Shown: positions 17,473 to 26,382 of the stretch, in pieces
How positions within the stretch are numbered: the stretch's first letter is position 1
Layout: every line of letters starts with the position of its first letter
Assembly (NCBI GenBank): GCA_017463985.1
Contig: JAFUEH010000016.1
Coordinates: 62,001-126,000 of the forward strand
DNA: 64,000 bases
Direction: 5' to 3'
From: Eubacterium sp.
GTDB taxonomy: Bacteria; Bacillota; Clostridia; Oscillospirales; Acutalibacteraceae
Translations under genes and position numbers: made by a program
The notes under the pieces: model-generated
Seen by the model: only the letters and a program-made list of their open reading frames with translations
Told to the model about the DNA's origin: nothing
Databases searched by the model: none

Positions 17473-20400
17473 ATGGGAAGAAAAAAGGTTTATACTGTCG
17501 CAACATCACATCTTGACACCGTGTGGTCTTGGGATTTTGAAACGACCACCAGCAAATACATTTATAATACACTGGTAGAAAATTTTGCGCTGCTGAAAAA
17601 GTATCCGAGCTACGTGTTTTCCTTTGAAGGCTCTTACCGTTATGAGCTGATGGAGGAATATTATCCGGAGCTGTTCGAGAAGCTGAAGCAGTATGTAGCA
17701 GACGGGCGCTGGAACGTGACCGGCTCCGCCTTTGAGAACGGCGACGTGAACTGTCCGTCACCGGAGGCGCTATTCCGCAATATTTTGATCGGTAATTCTT
17801 ATTTTGACGAAACCTTCGGCAAGCGCAGCGTCGATATTTACCTGCCGGATTGTTTCGGCTTCGGTTGGGCGCTTCCCTCTATCGCTCACCATGCGCACTT
17901 GCTCGGCTTCACCACGCAAAAGCTTGCTTGGGGCAGCGCTTACGGCGTTCCGTTTGATCTTGGCAAATGGAAGGGCGTAGACGGAGAAAGCATTTATGCC
18001 TCCTGCAACCCGCATGATTATTATTTTACCCTCACAAAGCTGCGTGACTGGGATTTCATCACGAAAAAGTTAAAAGAAAATGAGCAGTACGGCCTTGACT
18101 GGACCTATCTGTTCCACGGTATCGGTGACCGCGGCGGCGCGCCGGAGGAGGCGACTATCCGCTTTGTTGACGAAGCGATCAAGAAAAATGACAGCGAGGA
18201 CATAGAGGTAGTAGCTACCTCCGCAGATCAGATCTTCAGAGATATGGAAACGCAGCTGCCGCAGGAAGTGAAGGATCAGCTACCGGTATGGGATACGGAG
18301 CTGGTGATGCAAAACCACGGCGTCGGCGGCTATACCTCGCGTGCGATCGGTAAGCGCTGGAATGCAAAATGTCAGGAGCTGGGCGACATGGCGGAGCGCG
18401 CCGGCGTGATGGCTTCCTATTATGGTACGGCTGATTACAACGAAGAAGTGCTGGAAAAAAGCTGGAAGCGCGCGATCGCGCACCAATTTCATGACGATAC
18501 GCCGGGCACCTCCTGTCAGCGAGTCTATCGCCGCAGCTGGAACGACTATGCCATGAGTATCAATCAATTCACCGGTGAAATAGAAAACTACCTCGGCGCT
18601 GTCGCATCCCTGATGCGCACTGATTTCTGCGCCGGCACGCCGGTGGTGGTTTATAACGCGCTGGAAGCACCGCGCAGGGATGTCGTAACCGTTCAGCTTT
18701 CGGGTATCACGACGCCTTGCGTAAAGGTCGTTGCCGACAATCTGAAAGAGGTACCGGCGCAGGTGATCAACGATACGGACGGCGTCAAAACCGTACTGTT
18801 CGTAGCAGAGGTGCCCTCGCTCGGAATGCGTGTGTACGACGTGCGCGAAAGTAATACGCCTTCTAAAGCGAAGAGCAGTCTGACGATCGACGATACGTCA
18901 ATGGAGAATGAGAAATACCGTGTAACGCTGAACCGTCAGGGCAATATTACGTCGATCATTGACAAAACGGACGGTGAGCGCGAGCTGCTGGCTGCGCCGA
19001 TTGTGCTCGGTTTGTTTGACTATACCGGCTCTGAGGAGTGGCCTGCCTGGGAAATGAACTATGCTGAGGCCAATAAAGAGCCTGACCGCCTGCCGACGCT
19101 GGTATCCGTTAAAATTGCTGAAAACGGACCGGCGCGCGTCGCCTTTGAGATCCTGCAGAAGGATGGAAAAAGTACCTTTAAAAATTATCTTTGTCTGACA
19201 GAGGGCGGCGACTGCGTTACGGTTTACAGCGAGATCGAATGGCAGTCCCTGCGCACCCTTGCCAAAAATCGCTTTGCTTTTACCGCCAATAATGAAAAGG
19301 CTACCTTTGACCTTGGTCTTGGTGCCATTCAGCGCGGCAACATGAGCAAAAAGCTGTTTGAGGTGCCGGCGCAGAAATGGGCGGACATCACGGATGAGGG
19401 CGGTGATTTCGGCGTATCTGTGATTTCCTCCTGCAAGCATGGCTGGGATAAATATAATAACAACACCCTGCGCTTGACGGTGCTGCATACACCCAAAAAG
19501 AACTACCGTATTGACTCCATGCAGTCGATGATGGATTTAGGATTGAACCGGTATGAATATGCGATCTATTCCCATCGCGGCGCTGTCGGTACCGATACCC
19601 AGCTGGCAGCACGGCGCTTTACCTCGCCGCTAACCGCTGTGACGACCAAGAAGCACCGCGGTCCGCTCGGCAGCAGCACTTCGTTCGCTGCTGTGAGTAC
19701 GAACGACGTCATTATCAGATGTATTAAGAAGAAGCATCACAGCGATCAGGCGGAATATGTTGTTCGCTTCAATGAGGGTGCCAATAAGACGGTGAAGAAT
19801 TTTACCTTTACGATCGGTGACGGTATTGATACCGCTTACGAGGCGTGGGGCAGTGAGGAATACCGCGGCGAAGCGAAGGTCGAGGACGGTAAGCTAGTTT
19901 GTGATTTTAAGCCTTATGAGGTAAAAACCTTTGTGTTCACGCTGAAGGAGAGCGCCGTGACTGGCAGCAAGCCGCAGCATCAACCGCTTGCATTGGCATA
20001 TAACAACCCGATTGATTTTATTCCTGAAAGGTTGCGCAGAAGTGAAATAGAGGTCTGCGGCATTCCGTTCCGGCTCGGTGACGGCTGCGTGGAACTGGAT
20101 TACCGTCAGATAAAAGCCCAAAAGGGCGGAAGGCTGGCGCTCTTATGTGCGAATTTTGAGGACGACGAATTTGTTAACAATGCGTTTGAGGCGTATGCCC
20201 GCTGGGATTTATATGACTTTGGCGAAACTGCCTATATTAAAGACGGTCGTTTGGGTTATGAATTTACGCATTCTATTGACAAGGACGGGAAAACCGCTTT
20301 TGCCAAGGGCATATATTTTTGGGTGAAGATACTGGAAAAGGACGAGGCAATTCCTGCAGATCTTGATATTGTTATTCTTGCCGCAACCGAGCTGGATGAG

Positions 20401-20631
20401 CGCGATTTTGCGCTGGTGACGCCGTTGATGGATGAAATTGAGAATAACCGCCCGTTCACTTTTAAAAAGAGCTTCAAGGAATGGCTGTGGTATATCAGTT
20501 CTAAATGTGTTTGGAATTTGAACGATAAGGACGATTTCCTCCGCCATAATAATAACGGTAAGAACGGTAAGCGCGTAGAGCAATCCGGCAATCACTTTGT
20601 AACCAGAACGGTTGAAACAACAGGACATTAA
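17473..20631 (+). CDS. Alpha-mannosidase, GH38 family
   Basis: A 1052-residue retaining alpha-mannosidase-like enzyme without a signal peptide, so cytoplasmic. The catalytic domain fills the N-terminal third: the zinc-binding ATSHLDTVWSWDFETT near residue 10 and the nucleophile region YLPDCFGFGWALPSIAHHA (Asp of PDCFG). The later beta-rich half matches the GH38 middle/C-terminal domains. The ATG at 17473 has AAAGGAG seven bases upstream; the ATG at 17467 is too close to it. With the upstream symporter and downstream fucosidase it forms a module for taking apart imported mannose/fucose-containing glycans, possibly host N-glycans. Confidence 0.88.
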   Translation: MGRKKVYTVATSHLDTVWSWDFETTTSKYIYNTLVENFALLKKYPSYVFSFEGSYRYELMEEYYPELFEKLKQYVADGRWNVTGSAFENGDVNCPSPEALFRNILIGNSYFDETFGKRSVDIYLPDCFGFGWALPSIAHHAHLLGFTTQKLAWGSAYGVPFDLGKWKGVDGESIYASCNPHDYYFTLTKLRDWDFITKKLKENEQYGLDWTYLFHGIGDRGGAPEEATIRFVDEAIKKNDSEDIEVVATSADQIFRDMETQLPQEVKDQLPVWDTELVMQNHGVGGYTSRAIGKRWNAKCQELGDMAERAGVMASYYGTADYNEEVLEKSWKRAIAHQFHDDTPGTSCQRVYRRSWNDYAMSINQFTGEIENYLGAVASLMRTDFCAGTPVVVYNALEAPRRDVVTVQLSGITTPCVKVVADNLKEVPAQVINDTDGVKTVLFVAEVPSLGMRVYDVRESNTPSKAKSSLTIDDTSMENEKYRVTLNRQGNITSIIDKTDGERELLAAPIVLGLFDYTGSEEWPAWEMNYAEANKEPDRLPTLVSVKIAENGPARVAFEILQKDGKSTFKNYLCLTEGGDCVTVYSEIEWQSLRTLAKNRFAFTANNEKATFDLGLGAIQRGNMSKKLFEVPAQKWADITDEGGDFGVSVISSCKHGWDKYNNNTLRLTVLHTPKKNYRIDSMQSMMDLGLNRYEYAIYSHRGAVGTDTQLAARRFTSPLTAVTTKKHRGPLGSSTSFAAVSTNDVIIRCIKKKHHSDQAEYVVRFNEGANKTVKNFTFTIGDGIDTAYEAWGSEEYRGEAKVEDGKLVCDFKPYEVKTFVFTLKESAVTGSKPQHQPLALAYNNPIDFIPERLRRSEIEVCGIPFRLGDGCVELDYRQIKAQKGGRLALLCANFEDDEFVNNAFEAYARWDLYDFGETAYIKDGRLGYEFTHSIDKDGKTAFAKGIYFWVKILEKDEAIPADLDIVILAATELDERDFALVTPLMDEIENNRPFTFKKSFKEWLWYISSKCVWNLNDKDDFLRHNNNGKNGKRVEQSGNHFVTRTVETTGH

Positions 20632-20633
20632 AA

Positions 20634-22004
20634 ATGAAGATAAAACGTGATGAAAACTGGACCACAACGAATAACGGCGTTCCGCTGAACAACGACGAGG
20701 TTGCGCGCTACCTGTCGGTAGTACCGACGGCGGCGCAGGCGGAGCACGCAAAGCAGCCCTTTTACTGCTTTGTGCATTTCGGTATGAATACGGCGACCGG
20801 ACGGGAGTGGGGCAATGGCACGGAAACGGTGCATGATTTTACGATCGAAAAAATCAAGCCGGCGCAGTGGGTCAAGACGGTAAAGGCTGCCGGCGCCTCC
20901 GGTCTGATTTTGACCTGTAAGCACCACGACGGCTTTTGCCTGTGGGATACCGGAACGACTGATTTTAACGTGATGCATACTCTGCTCGCAAAGGACGTGG
21001 TGGCAGCCGTGTCCAAGGAGTGCCGCGCGCAGGGATTGCACTTCGGCGTTTACCTGTCGCCGTGGGATATGCACGAAAAATGCTATGCGACGCCGCAATA
21101 TAACGATTTCTTTTGCCGCCAGCTGACGGAGCTGCTGACGAATTACGGCGAGATTTTTGAGGTTTGGTTCGACGGCGCCAAGGGGGCTGATGCGAAGGCG
21201 TTTGATTATGACTGGGAGCGGTACTATCGCATTGTCCGTACCGTACAGCCAAATGCCAATATTGCGATCTGCGGTCCGGATATCCGTTGGGTCGGCAATG
21301 AGGCGGGTAAAATCCGCAAAAGCGAATACTGCGTCGTGCCGGAAAGCCTGACAGTGGCAGAAACGGTGGAGAAGAATTCACAGCACTATGCTGACAAGAC
21401 GGTGCCGCAGCGGCTGACCTCTAAGGAGGCGGATCTCGGCTCTCGCGCTGTCTTGGAAAAAAATACGAATTTGGTCTGGTATCCGGCTGAGGCGGATGTA
21501 TCGATCCGCAAGGGCTGGTTCTACCCGGGCGGCGGAAAGGTGAAATCTGTTAAAAAGCTGTTTCGCCTTTATCTGAATACGGTTGGCAGCAATACCTTCC
21601 TGCTGCTGAATGTGCCGCCGACGGATAAGGGCGTGATCGCGCGTAAGGATAAGGCGCGCCTGAAAAAGCTCGGCGCTAAAATTGCCGATATCGAAAAACA
21701 GCCGGTGCTGGTGCAATCCTTTGGTATGCTAAAGGAAAGCGACGATGTGCTGGAATTTCGCTTTGATTCCGAAAAAAAGCTGCGCTACTGCGTGCTCAGC
21801 GAGGATATTACGCATAGCCAGCGTGTCGAACAATTTGACCTATACCTGCAAAAGCCGAGCGGCAAGTATAAGCGTGTTTATAAGGGAACTGTGATCGGAA
21901 TGCAAAAAATCATTCCGCTGAAGGGCAAAGCAGTCGGTGCACTCCTGATTATTAGACAATCGCGGTCGACACCGTTCATCAGCAAAATCGGATTTTATGA
22001 GTAA
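20634..22004 (+). CDS. Alpha-L-fucosidase, GH29 family
   Basis: A 456-residue cytoplasmic GH29 enzyme (no signal peptide). Family features in order: FYCFVHFGMNTATGREWG, LTCKHHDGFCLWDT, FGVYLSPWDMHE and the nucleophile block FEVWFDGAKG, with Asp as catalytic nucleophile. A C-terminal beta-sandwich follows. The start is two bases after the GH38 stop, so the two hydrolases are coupled. It would remove L-fucose caps and so complement the mannosidase. A TrkA promoter begins seven bases after its stop. Confidence 0.9.
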   Translation: MKIKRDENWTTTNNGVPLNNDEVARYLSVVPTAAQAEHAKQPFYCFVHFGMNTATGREWGNGTETVHDFTIEKIKPAQWVKTVKAAGASGLILTCKHHDGFCLWDTGTTDFNVMHTLLAKDVVAAVSKECRAQGLHFGVYLSPWDMHEKCYATPQYNDFFCRQLTELLTNYGEIFEVWFDGAKGADAKAFDYDWERYYRIVRTVQPNANIAICGPDIRWVGNEAGKIRKSEYCVVPESLTVAETVEKNSQHYADKTVPQRLTSKEADLGSRAVLEKNTNLVWYPAEADVSIRKGWFYPGGGKVKSVKKLFRLYLNTVGSNTFLLLNVPPTDKGVIARKDKARLKKLGAKIADIEKQPVLVQSFGMLKESDDVLEFRFDSEKKLRYCVLSEDITHSQRVEQFDLYLQKPSGKYKRVYKGTVIGMQKIIPLKGKAVGALLIIRQSRSTPFISKIGFYE

Positions 22005-22010
22005 AACTCC

Positions 22011-22039
22011 TTGCATTTTGCAAACAGCAGTGCTATATT
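22011..22039 (+). promoter_or_regulatory. Promoter of trkA-trkH
   Basis: -35 TTGCAT (22011-22016), 17-base spacer, extended -10 TGC-TATATT (22031-22039), starting directly after the fucosidase stop. Confidence 0.65.
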
Positions 22040-22070
22040 ATTTTTATCATTTAAGGCAGAGGAACTTGTT

Positions 22071-23459
22071 ATGTTTCATCAAAAAAAGCCGAAGGGCTTA
22101 AACATCATTATCGTCGGCCTCGGCCGTGTCGGTGAAACGCTGGTGGATCAACTCAGCGCAGAAGGCCATGACATTACCGTCGTCGATAAGGATATGGCGA
22201 AAGTAAAAGAAATTTCCGAATTATACGACGTGATCGGTGTGGTCGGTAACGGCGCTTCCTTTGGCGTACAGATGGAGGCCGGTATTGAGGACGCTAACCT
22301 GATTATTGCCGTAACGGAATCGGACGAGCTGAACCTGCTTTGCTGCACCGTTGCCAGAAGAGTGGTGGAGTGCGCTGCGATTGCCCGTGTGCGTAATCCT
22401 GATTATTCCTTTGAAAGCAGTTACCTGCGGGAGCAGCTGGGACTGGCAATGATCATTAATCCTGAGCTGGAGACCTCTCGCCAGATGGCAAGAATCCTCG
22501 GTATGCCCAAGGCGCTGGAGGTCAATACCTTTGCGCACGGCCATGCAGAGCTGATTAAATTCAAGGTGTCCAAGGGCTCTATCCTGGACGGCATGAGCAT
22601 TTCGGCTATCGGCGCAAAAACGGAAAACGTGCTTGTCTGCGCGGTGGAGCGCGGCGGTACGGTATTTATCCCGAGCGGCAGCGATGTGCTGCAGGCCGGC
22701 GACGTTGCTTCTTTTGTGGCACCGCGCAAGGTGGCGCGCGCCTTTTTCAAAAAAATCGGCTCGAAGTCTCAGCAGGTGAAAAACACTATGATCGTCGGCG
22801 GCGGTAATTCTGCTTATTATCTTGGCAGACAGCTGCTGCACATGGGCATTAATGTAAAAATTATCGAAAAAAATGCTGAGCGCTGTGACCGCCTGAGTGA
22901 GCTGCTGCCCAAGGCAGTGGTGATTAACGGCGACGGCAGTGATGAGGATCTGCTGCGCGAGGAGGGCGTAGAGGATACAGAATCCTTTGTGCCGCTGACC
23001 GGCTCAGATGAGGAAAATATCCTTCTGACGCTTTACGTTAAGCGTGTATCTAAGGACAGCACCAAGGTGATTACAAAAATCAACCGCATTACCTTTGGCG
23101 ATGTGATCGACGGCTTAGACCTTGGCTCTGTGCTGTATCCGCGCTATATTACGGCTGAGGAGATTATTGCTTACGTCAGAGCAAAGTCAGCCTCCCGTTC
23201 CAGTAATATTGAGACGCTGTCGTATATGTTTGACCAGCGTGTAGAGGCGATTGAATTCAAGGTAGACGACCATTATAAAGGCCTCACGAATATTCCGCTG
23301 ATGAAGCTGAATCTGAAAAAGAATGTGCTGATCTCCTTCATTAACCGCCAGGGTAAAATTATTATTCCCTCCGGTCAGGATATGATTTTGCCCGGTGATA
23401 CCGTGATGGTTGTCACCACGAACAAGGGCTTTGTCGCTATCAGCGATATTATCAATTAA
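22071..23459 (+). CDS. trkA: Trk potassium uptake regulatory subunit TrkA
   Basis: TrkA is the cytoplasmic nucleotide-binding ring that gates the TrkH potassium channel. The 462-residue protein has two RCK units. The first Rossmann motif is NIIIVGLGRVGETLV near residue 10, followed by TrkA_C. The second starts NTMIVGGGNSAYYLGRQL near residue 240, again with a TrkA_C domain at the end. The frame is open further upstream, but GAGGAA and the predicted transcription start support the ATG at 22071. trkH follows after 26 bases. Confidence 0.94.
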   Translation: MFHQKKPKGLNIIIVGLGRVGETLVDQLSAEGHDITVVDKDMAKVKEISELYDVIGVVGNGASFGVQMEAGIEDANLIIAVTESDELNLLCCTVARRVVECAAIARVRNPDYSFESSYLREQLGLAMIINPELETSRQMARILGMPKALEVNTFAHGHAELIKFKVSKGSILDGMSISAIGAKTENVLVCAVERGGTVFIPSGSDVLQAGDVASFVAPRKVARAFFKKIGSKSQQVKNTMIVGGGNSAYYLGRQLLHMGINVKIIEKNAERCDRLSELLPKAVVINGDGSDEDLLREEGVEDTESFVPLTGSDEENILLTLYVKRVSKDSTKVITKINRITFGDVIDGLDLGSVLYPRYITAEEIIAYVRAKSASRSSNIETLSYMFDQRVEAIEFKVDDHYKGLTNIPLMKLNLKKNVLISFINRQGKIIIPSGQDMILPGDTVMVVTTNKGFVAISDIIN

Positions 23460-23485
23460 TTTCAGTCAGGACGAAACGCTTAGCT

Positions 23486-24949
23486 ATGAATTTGTCAATT
23501 ATCAGAAAAATTATCGGCTATGTGCTGCTGCTGGAGGCGGCGCTGTTGCTGTTACCTTGCGCGGCGGCGCTGTTTTATCAGGAACCGCAGGGTATGGCCT
23601 ATATCATCACTGCAGCGATTTGTGTGGTGATCGGCGGCCTGCTCTCGCTCGGAAAGCCGCGCGAAAAAGTATTTTACCTCAAGGAAGGCTGTGCCGCAAC
23701 GGCGCTTTCCTGGATCGTACTGTCACTGTTTGGCTGTATCCCTTTTTTGATTACCGGCGAGATCCCACGGTTCATTGACGCCTTGTTTGAGACCACGTCC
23801 GGCTTTACGACTACCGGTACCACGATTTTGGATAATGTGGAAGCACTGTCCCACGCTTCGCTGCTGTGGCGCAGCCTGACGCACTGGATCGGCGGTATGG
23901 GTGTGCTGGTTTTCATTTTAGCGGTTGTGCCGCTTTCCGGCGGTTCTAATATTAACCTGATGCGTGCCGAAAGCCCGGGTCCTTCTGTCGGTAAGCTGGT
24001 GCCTAAGATGCGCGAAACAGCTCGCTGGCTCTATGTGATTTATCTTGTATTCACCGTGCTGGAATTTATTTTCCTGGTAGCAGGTAAAATGCCGGTGTTC
24101 GACGCGATCTGTACCTCGATCGGTACGGCAGGTACCGGCGGCTTTGGTATCAAAAATAATTCTATGGCCGGTTATTCGCCGTATATCCAGTGGGTGGTAA
24201 CGGCCTTTATGGTGCTGTTCGGCGTTAACTTCAATGCCTATTATTTCATTATCCTGCGCCAAATCAAAAAAGCGTTGATGATCGACGAGATCGGCGTTTA
24301 CTTCGGGATGTTGGTCGGTGCGACGGCAATTATTTACTTTAACGTAAAGGGACTGTATATGCATACCGCCGACGCTTTCCGTGACGCTTCCTTCCAGGCG
24401 GCTTCGCTGACGACCTCCACAGGCTTCACCACGGTGGACTATGACGCCTATCCCAATATGGTTAAGCTGATCATGCTGATGCTGATGACGGTCGGTGCTT
24501 GCTCCGGCAGTACCGGCGGCGGTATCAAGGTGTCCCGATTCCTGATTTCGGGCAAGGGCATCTATAAAGAGCTTTACAGCTATGTGCACCCTAAGAGCGT
24601 GCGCAAGGTCAAGCTGAACGGTGCGGTGCTGGAGGATGAGATTATCCGAGCGACGAACGTCTATTTTTACCTGTTTTTCACCGTGTTTGCCGTATCGATT
24701 TTCATCGTTTCCTTTGAACAGCATAGCCTGGTGACGAATTTCTCCTCTGTGCTGGCAACAATGAATAACATCGGTCCCGGCATGGAGCTGGCAGGACCCT
24801 CTGAAAGCTTCTCTTTCTTCTCGCCGCTGTCAAAATGTGTATTTATTTTCGATATGCTGGCCGGAAGACTGGAGCTTTATCCGATGTTGATGCTGTTTAA
24901 TCCCATGCTGTGGCGCAATACGGTGCGACTTCGCTCTAAGTCCAGATAA
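23486..24949 (+). CDS. trkH: Trk potassium channel subunit TrkH
   Basis: A 487-residue membrane protein that forms the K+ pore. Four selectivity-filter-like loops are visible: TTGTT, GTAGTGGFG, TTSTGFTT and MNNIGPG, one per M1-P-M2 repeat. Length matches TrkH/KtrB-type subunits. With trkA immediately upstream it forms a complete Trk-type uptake system. A strong terminator follows after 11 bases. Confidence 0.95.
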   Translation: MNLSIIRKIIGYVLLLEAALLLLPCAAALFYQEPQGMAYIITAAICVVIGGLLSLGKPREKVFYLKEGCAATALSWIVLSLFGCIPFLITGEIPRFIDALFETTSGFTTTGTTILDNVEALSHASLLWRSLTHWIGGMGVLVFILAVVPLSGGSNINLMRAESPGPSVGKLVPKMRETARWLYVIYLVFTVLEFIFLVAGKMPVFDAICTSIGTAGTGGFGIKNNSMAGYSPYIQWVVTAFMVLFGVNFNAYYFIILRQIKKALMIDEIGVYFGMLVGATAIIYFNVKGLYMHTADAFRDASFQAASLTTSTGFTTVDYDAYPNMVKLIMLMLMTVGACSGSTGGGIKVSRFLISGKGIYKELYSYVHPKSVRKVKLNGAVLEDEIIRATNVYFYLFFTVFAVSIFIVSFEQHSLVTNFSSVLATMNNIGPGMELAGPSESFSFFSPLSKCVFIFDMLAGRLELYPMLMLFNPMLWRNTVRLRSKSR

Positions 24950-24954
24950 ACGCT

Positions 24955-24984
24955 TGTATAAATCACCTGAAACAGTACATACTG
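24955..24984 (+). promoter_or_regulatory. Possible sigma-G promoter for spoVAE-spoVAC
   Basis: TGTATA (24955-24960), 17 bases, CATACTG (24978-24984) fits the forespore sigma-G consensus TGAATA-N17-CATACTA at 11 of 13 positions. It overlaps the terminator hairpin of trkH. spoVA genes are sigma-G targets in Bacillus, so the location makes sense, but the start point would leave only about ten leader bases. Confidence 0.4.
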
Positions 24985-25000
24985 TTACAGGTGATTTTTT
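24961..25000 (+). terminator. Terminator of trkH; its 3' arm carries the spoVAE ribosome binding site
   Basis: The stem pairs AATCACCTG with CAGGTGATT and AACAGT with ACTGTT around an ACAT loop, with one A-A mismatch. It is followed by six T residues and then directly by the spoVAE ATG. AGGTGA in the descending arm is the only Shine-Dalgarno candidate for spoVAE. Confidence 0.88.
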
Positions 25001-25360
25001 ATGTTATTGATGTGCTTAAAGGCTTTTTTGGTCGGCGGTGCGATCTGTGTTGTCGGTCAGCTGCTGATCGATATTACTAAAATGACGCCTGCCAGGATCT
25101 TGGTGACGTTTGTGTGTCTCGGCGTTGTACTCGGTGCGATCGGCGTCTATGACAGGCTGGTGGATTTTGCCGGCGCCGGCGCTACGATTCCGCTCACCGG
25201 TTTTGGCAATTCTTTGGCCGCCGGTGTACGGGAAGCAGTGGACCGTGACGGTCTGCTGGGTGTTGTCACCGGTGGATTGACTGCCTGCGCAGGCGGCGTT
25301 ACCGTAGCGGTACTGGCCGGTCTGGTAACAGCGCTGGTAACAAAGCCAAAGGACAAATAA
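25001..25360 (+). CDS. spoVAE: Stage V sporulation protein AE
   Basis: A 119-residue membrane protein of the SpoVA complex, which moves dipicolinic acid into the forespore and out at germination. The family core is visible: AFLVGGAICVVGQLLID, then GAIGVYDRLVDFAGAGATIPLTGFGNSLAAGVREAVD. The ATG at 25001 has AGGTGA six bases upstream, within a terminator hairpin; an in-frame ATG at 25010 is an alternative. spoVAC follows 14 bases later. spoVAD, normally between spoVAC and spoVAE, is absent, and the order is reversed compared with Bacillus. Confidence 0.9.
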   Translation: MLLMCLKAFLVGGAICVVGQLLIDITKMTPARILVTFVCLGVVLGAIGVYDRLVDFAGAGATIPLTGFGNSLAAGVREAVDRDGLLGVVTGGLTACAGGVTVAVLAGLVTALVTKPKDK

Positions 25361-25374
25361 GGGAAGGTGACAGC

Positions 25375-25824
25375 ATGAGTATTTCCAAATCTGATTATTC
25401 CAAAATGACCGATAAGGCAAGTCCTGCCTCGCCGGTGCTGCTGAATTGTGTAAAAGCGTTTGTGTTCGGCGGTGGGATCTGTGTTTTTGCCCAACTGCTC
25501 AACACGCTTTTTGAACGCGCTGGCTTTTCCGAAAAAGCCTTAAAGCTGATGGCACCGGCCATCATCATTGTGATCACAGCTATTTTGACGGGCATTGGCG
25601 TTTATGACAAAATTGCGCGTCACGCAGGCGCCGGAACGATCGTGCCCATCTCCGGCTTTGCTAACAGTGTTGTCGCGCCGGCGCTGGAATTTCAACATGA
25701 GGGCTATGTGCTCGGCACTGCCGCGCAGATGTTTTCTATTGCCGGTCCTGTCATCGTTTACGGCACGGCGTGCAGTGTGATATACGGACTGATTTACTTC
25801 TTTATATCATTATATATAAAATAA
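25375..25824 (+). CDS. spoVAC: Stage V sporulation protein AC
   Basis: A 149-residue membrane protein of the SpoVA dipicolinate channel; SpoVAC is linked to mechanosensitive release in Bacillus. Family features: a hydrophilic N-terminus (YSKMTDKASPASPV), AFVFGGGICVFAQLL, GIGVYDKIARHAGAGTIVPISGFANSV and a C-terminal block with EFQHEGYVLG. It is homologous to the preceding SpoVAE but longer. GGGAAGGTGA precedes the ATG. The organism is therefore a spore former, or descends from one. Confidence 0.92.
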   Translation: MSISKSDYSKMTDKASPASPVLLNCVKAFVFGGGICVFAQLLNTLFERAGFSEKALKLMAPAIIIVITAILTGIGVYDKIARHAGAGTIVPISGFANSVVAPALEFQHEGYVLGTAAQMFSIAGPVIVYGTACSVIYGLIYFFISLYIK

Positions 25825-25868
25825 AGATAAATTTTGTTAATTATTACTATTAAATCGACAGATAATAC

Positions 25869-25897
25869 TTGATATTCCTGTGTTACTATGTTAAAAT
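25869..25897 (+). promoter_or_regulatory. Promoter of the SCP2-like gene
   Basis: -35 TTGATA (25869-25874), 17-base spacer, extended -10 TGT-TAAAAT (25889-25897), with AGGAGG and ATG downstream. Confidence 0.7.
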
Positions 25898-25926
25898 AGC
25901 TAAAAAATTACAGGAGGAAATAGCTA

Positions 25927-26256
25927 ATGGCAATGACGTATGAGTCCATCGTAGAGGCGGCGAGAGCGAAGTTCTTAAAGGCAGATGTTTCTGCGGTGCA
26001 GGGCGTGAGAGCGTTCCAGATTAATATTGAAGGCAAAGCAGTGAACGGTATCTTTTATATCGAAATTAAGGATGGCGAAGTACACGTAGAGCCTTATGAG
26101 TATTATGACAGAAATGCGATTCTGATCATGAACGGTACCAACTTCTTAAAGCTGATCAACGGCAAGCTGGATCCGGTGACTGCCTTCACTTCCGGCAAAA
26201 TTAAGGTCGAGGGTGATACGAATGCGGCGCTGGAAATAATCAAGTATATCAGATAA
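25927..26256 (+). CDS. SCP2-like lipid-binding domain protein
   Basis: A 109-residue cytoplasmic protein that resembles the SCP-2 sterol-transfer fold. The alternating strands FQINIEGKAVNGIFYIEIKDGEV are followed by the helix-rich AILIMNGTNFLKLINGKLDPVTAFTSGKIKVEGD and a final helix; the last segment is the family's most conserved part. In bacteria such proteins bind lipids or acyl chains, but the ligand here is unknown. It has its own promoter and terminator, so it is a single-gene unit. Confidence 0.78.
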   Translation: MAMTYESIVEAARAKFLKADVSAVQGVRAFQINIEGKAVNGIFYIEIKDGEVHVEPYEYYDRNAILIMNGTNFLKLINGKLDPVTAFTSGKIKVEGDTNAALEIIKYIR

Positions 26257-26267
26257 TTATAAATCAC

Positions 26268-26298
26268 AAAGACTACCTTAGACAGGTAGTCTTTTTTT
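26268..26298 (+). terminator. Terminator of the SCP2-like gene
   Basis: An 11-bp stem (AAAGACTACCT / AGGTAGTCTTT) with a TAGAC loop, followed by seven T residues. Confidence 0.95.
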
Positions 26299-26337
26299 AC
26301 AGTCGATGCGATGTGTGGCGATTCGGACGGCTCTGTA

Positions 26338-26366
26338 TTTACTTTAAGACGGCAGTATGCTATAAT
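26338..26366 (+). promoter_or_regulatory. Promoter of the giant subtilase gene
   Basis: -35 TTTACT (26338-26343), 17-base spacer, extended perfect -10 TGC-TATAAT (26358-26366), about 14 bases before the start codon, so the leader is very short. Confidence 0.65.
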
Positions 26367-26382
26367 ATTGGCGGTGATTATG

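Noticed and set aside
23918-24724. Minus-strand open frame (268 codons) rich in His
   Set aside because: Antisense shadow of trkH, which has all four filter loops.
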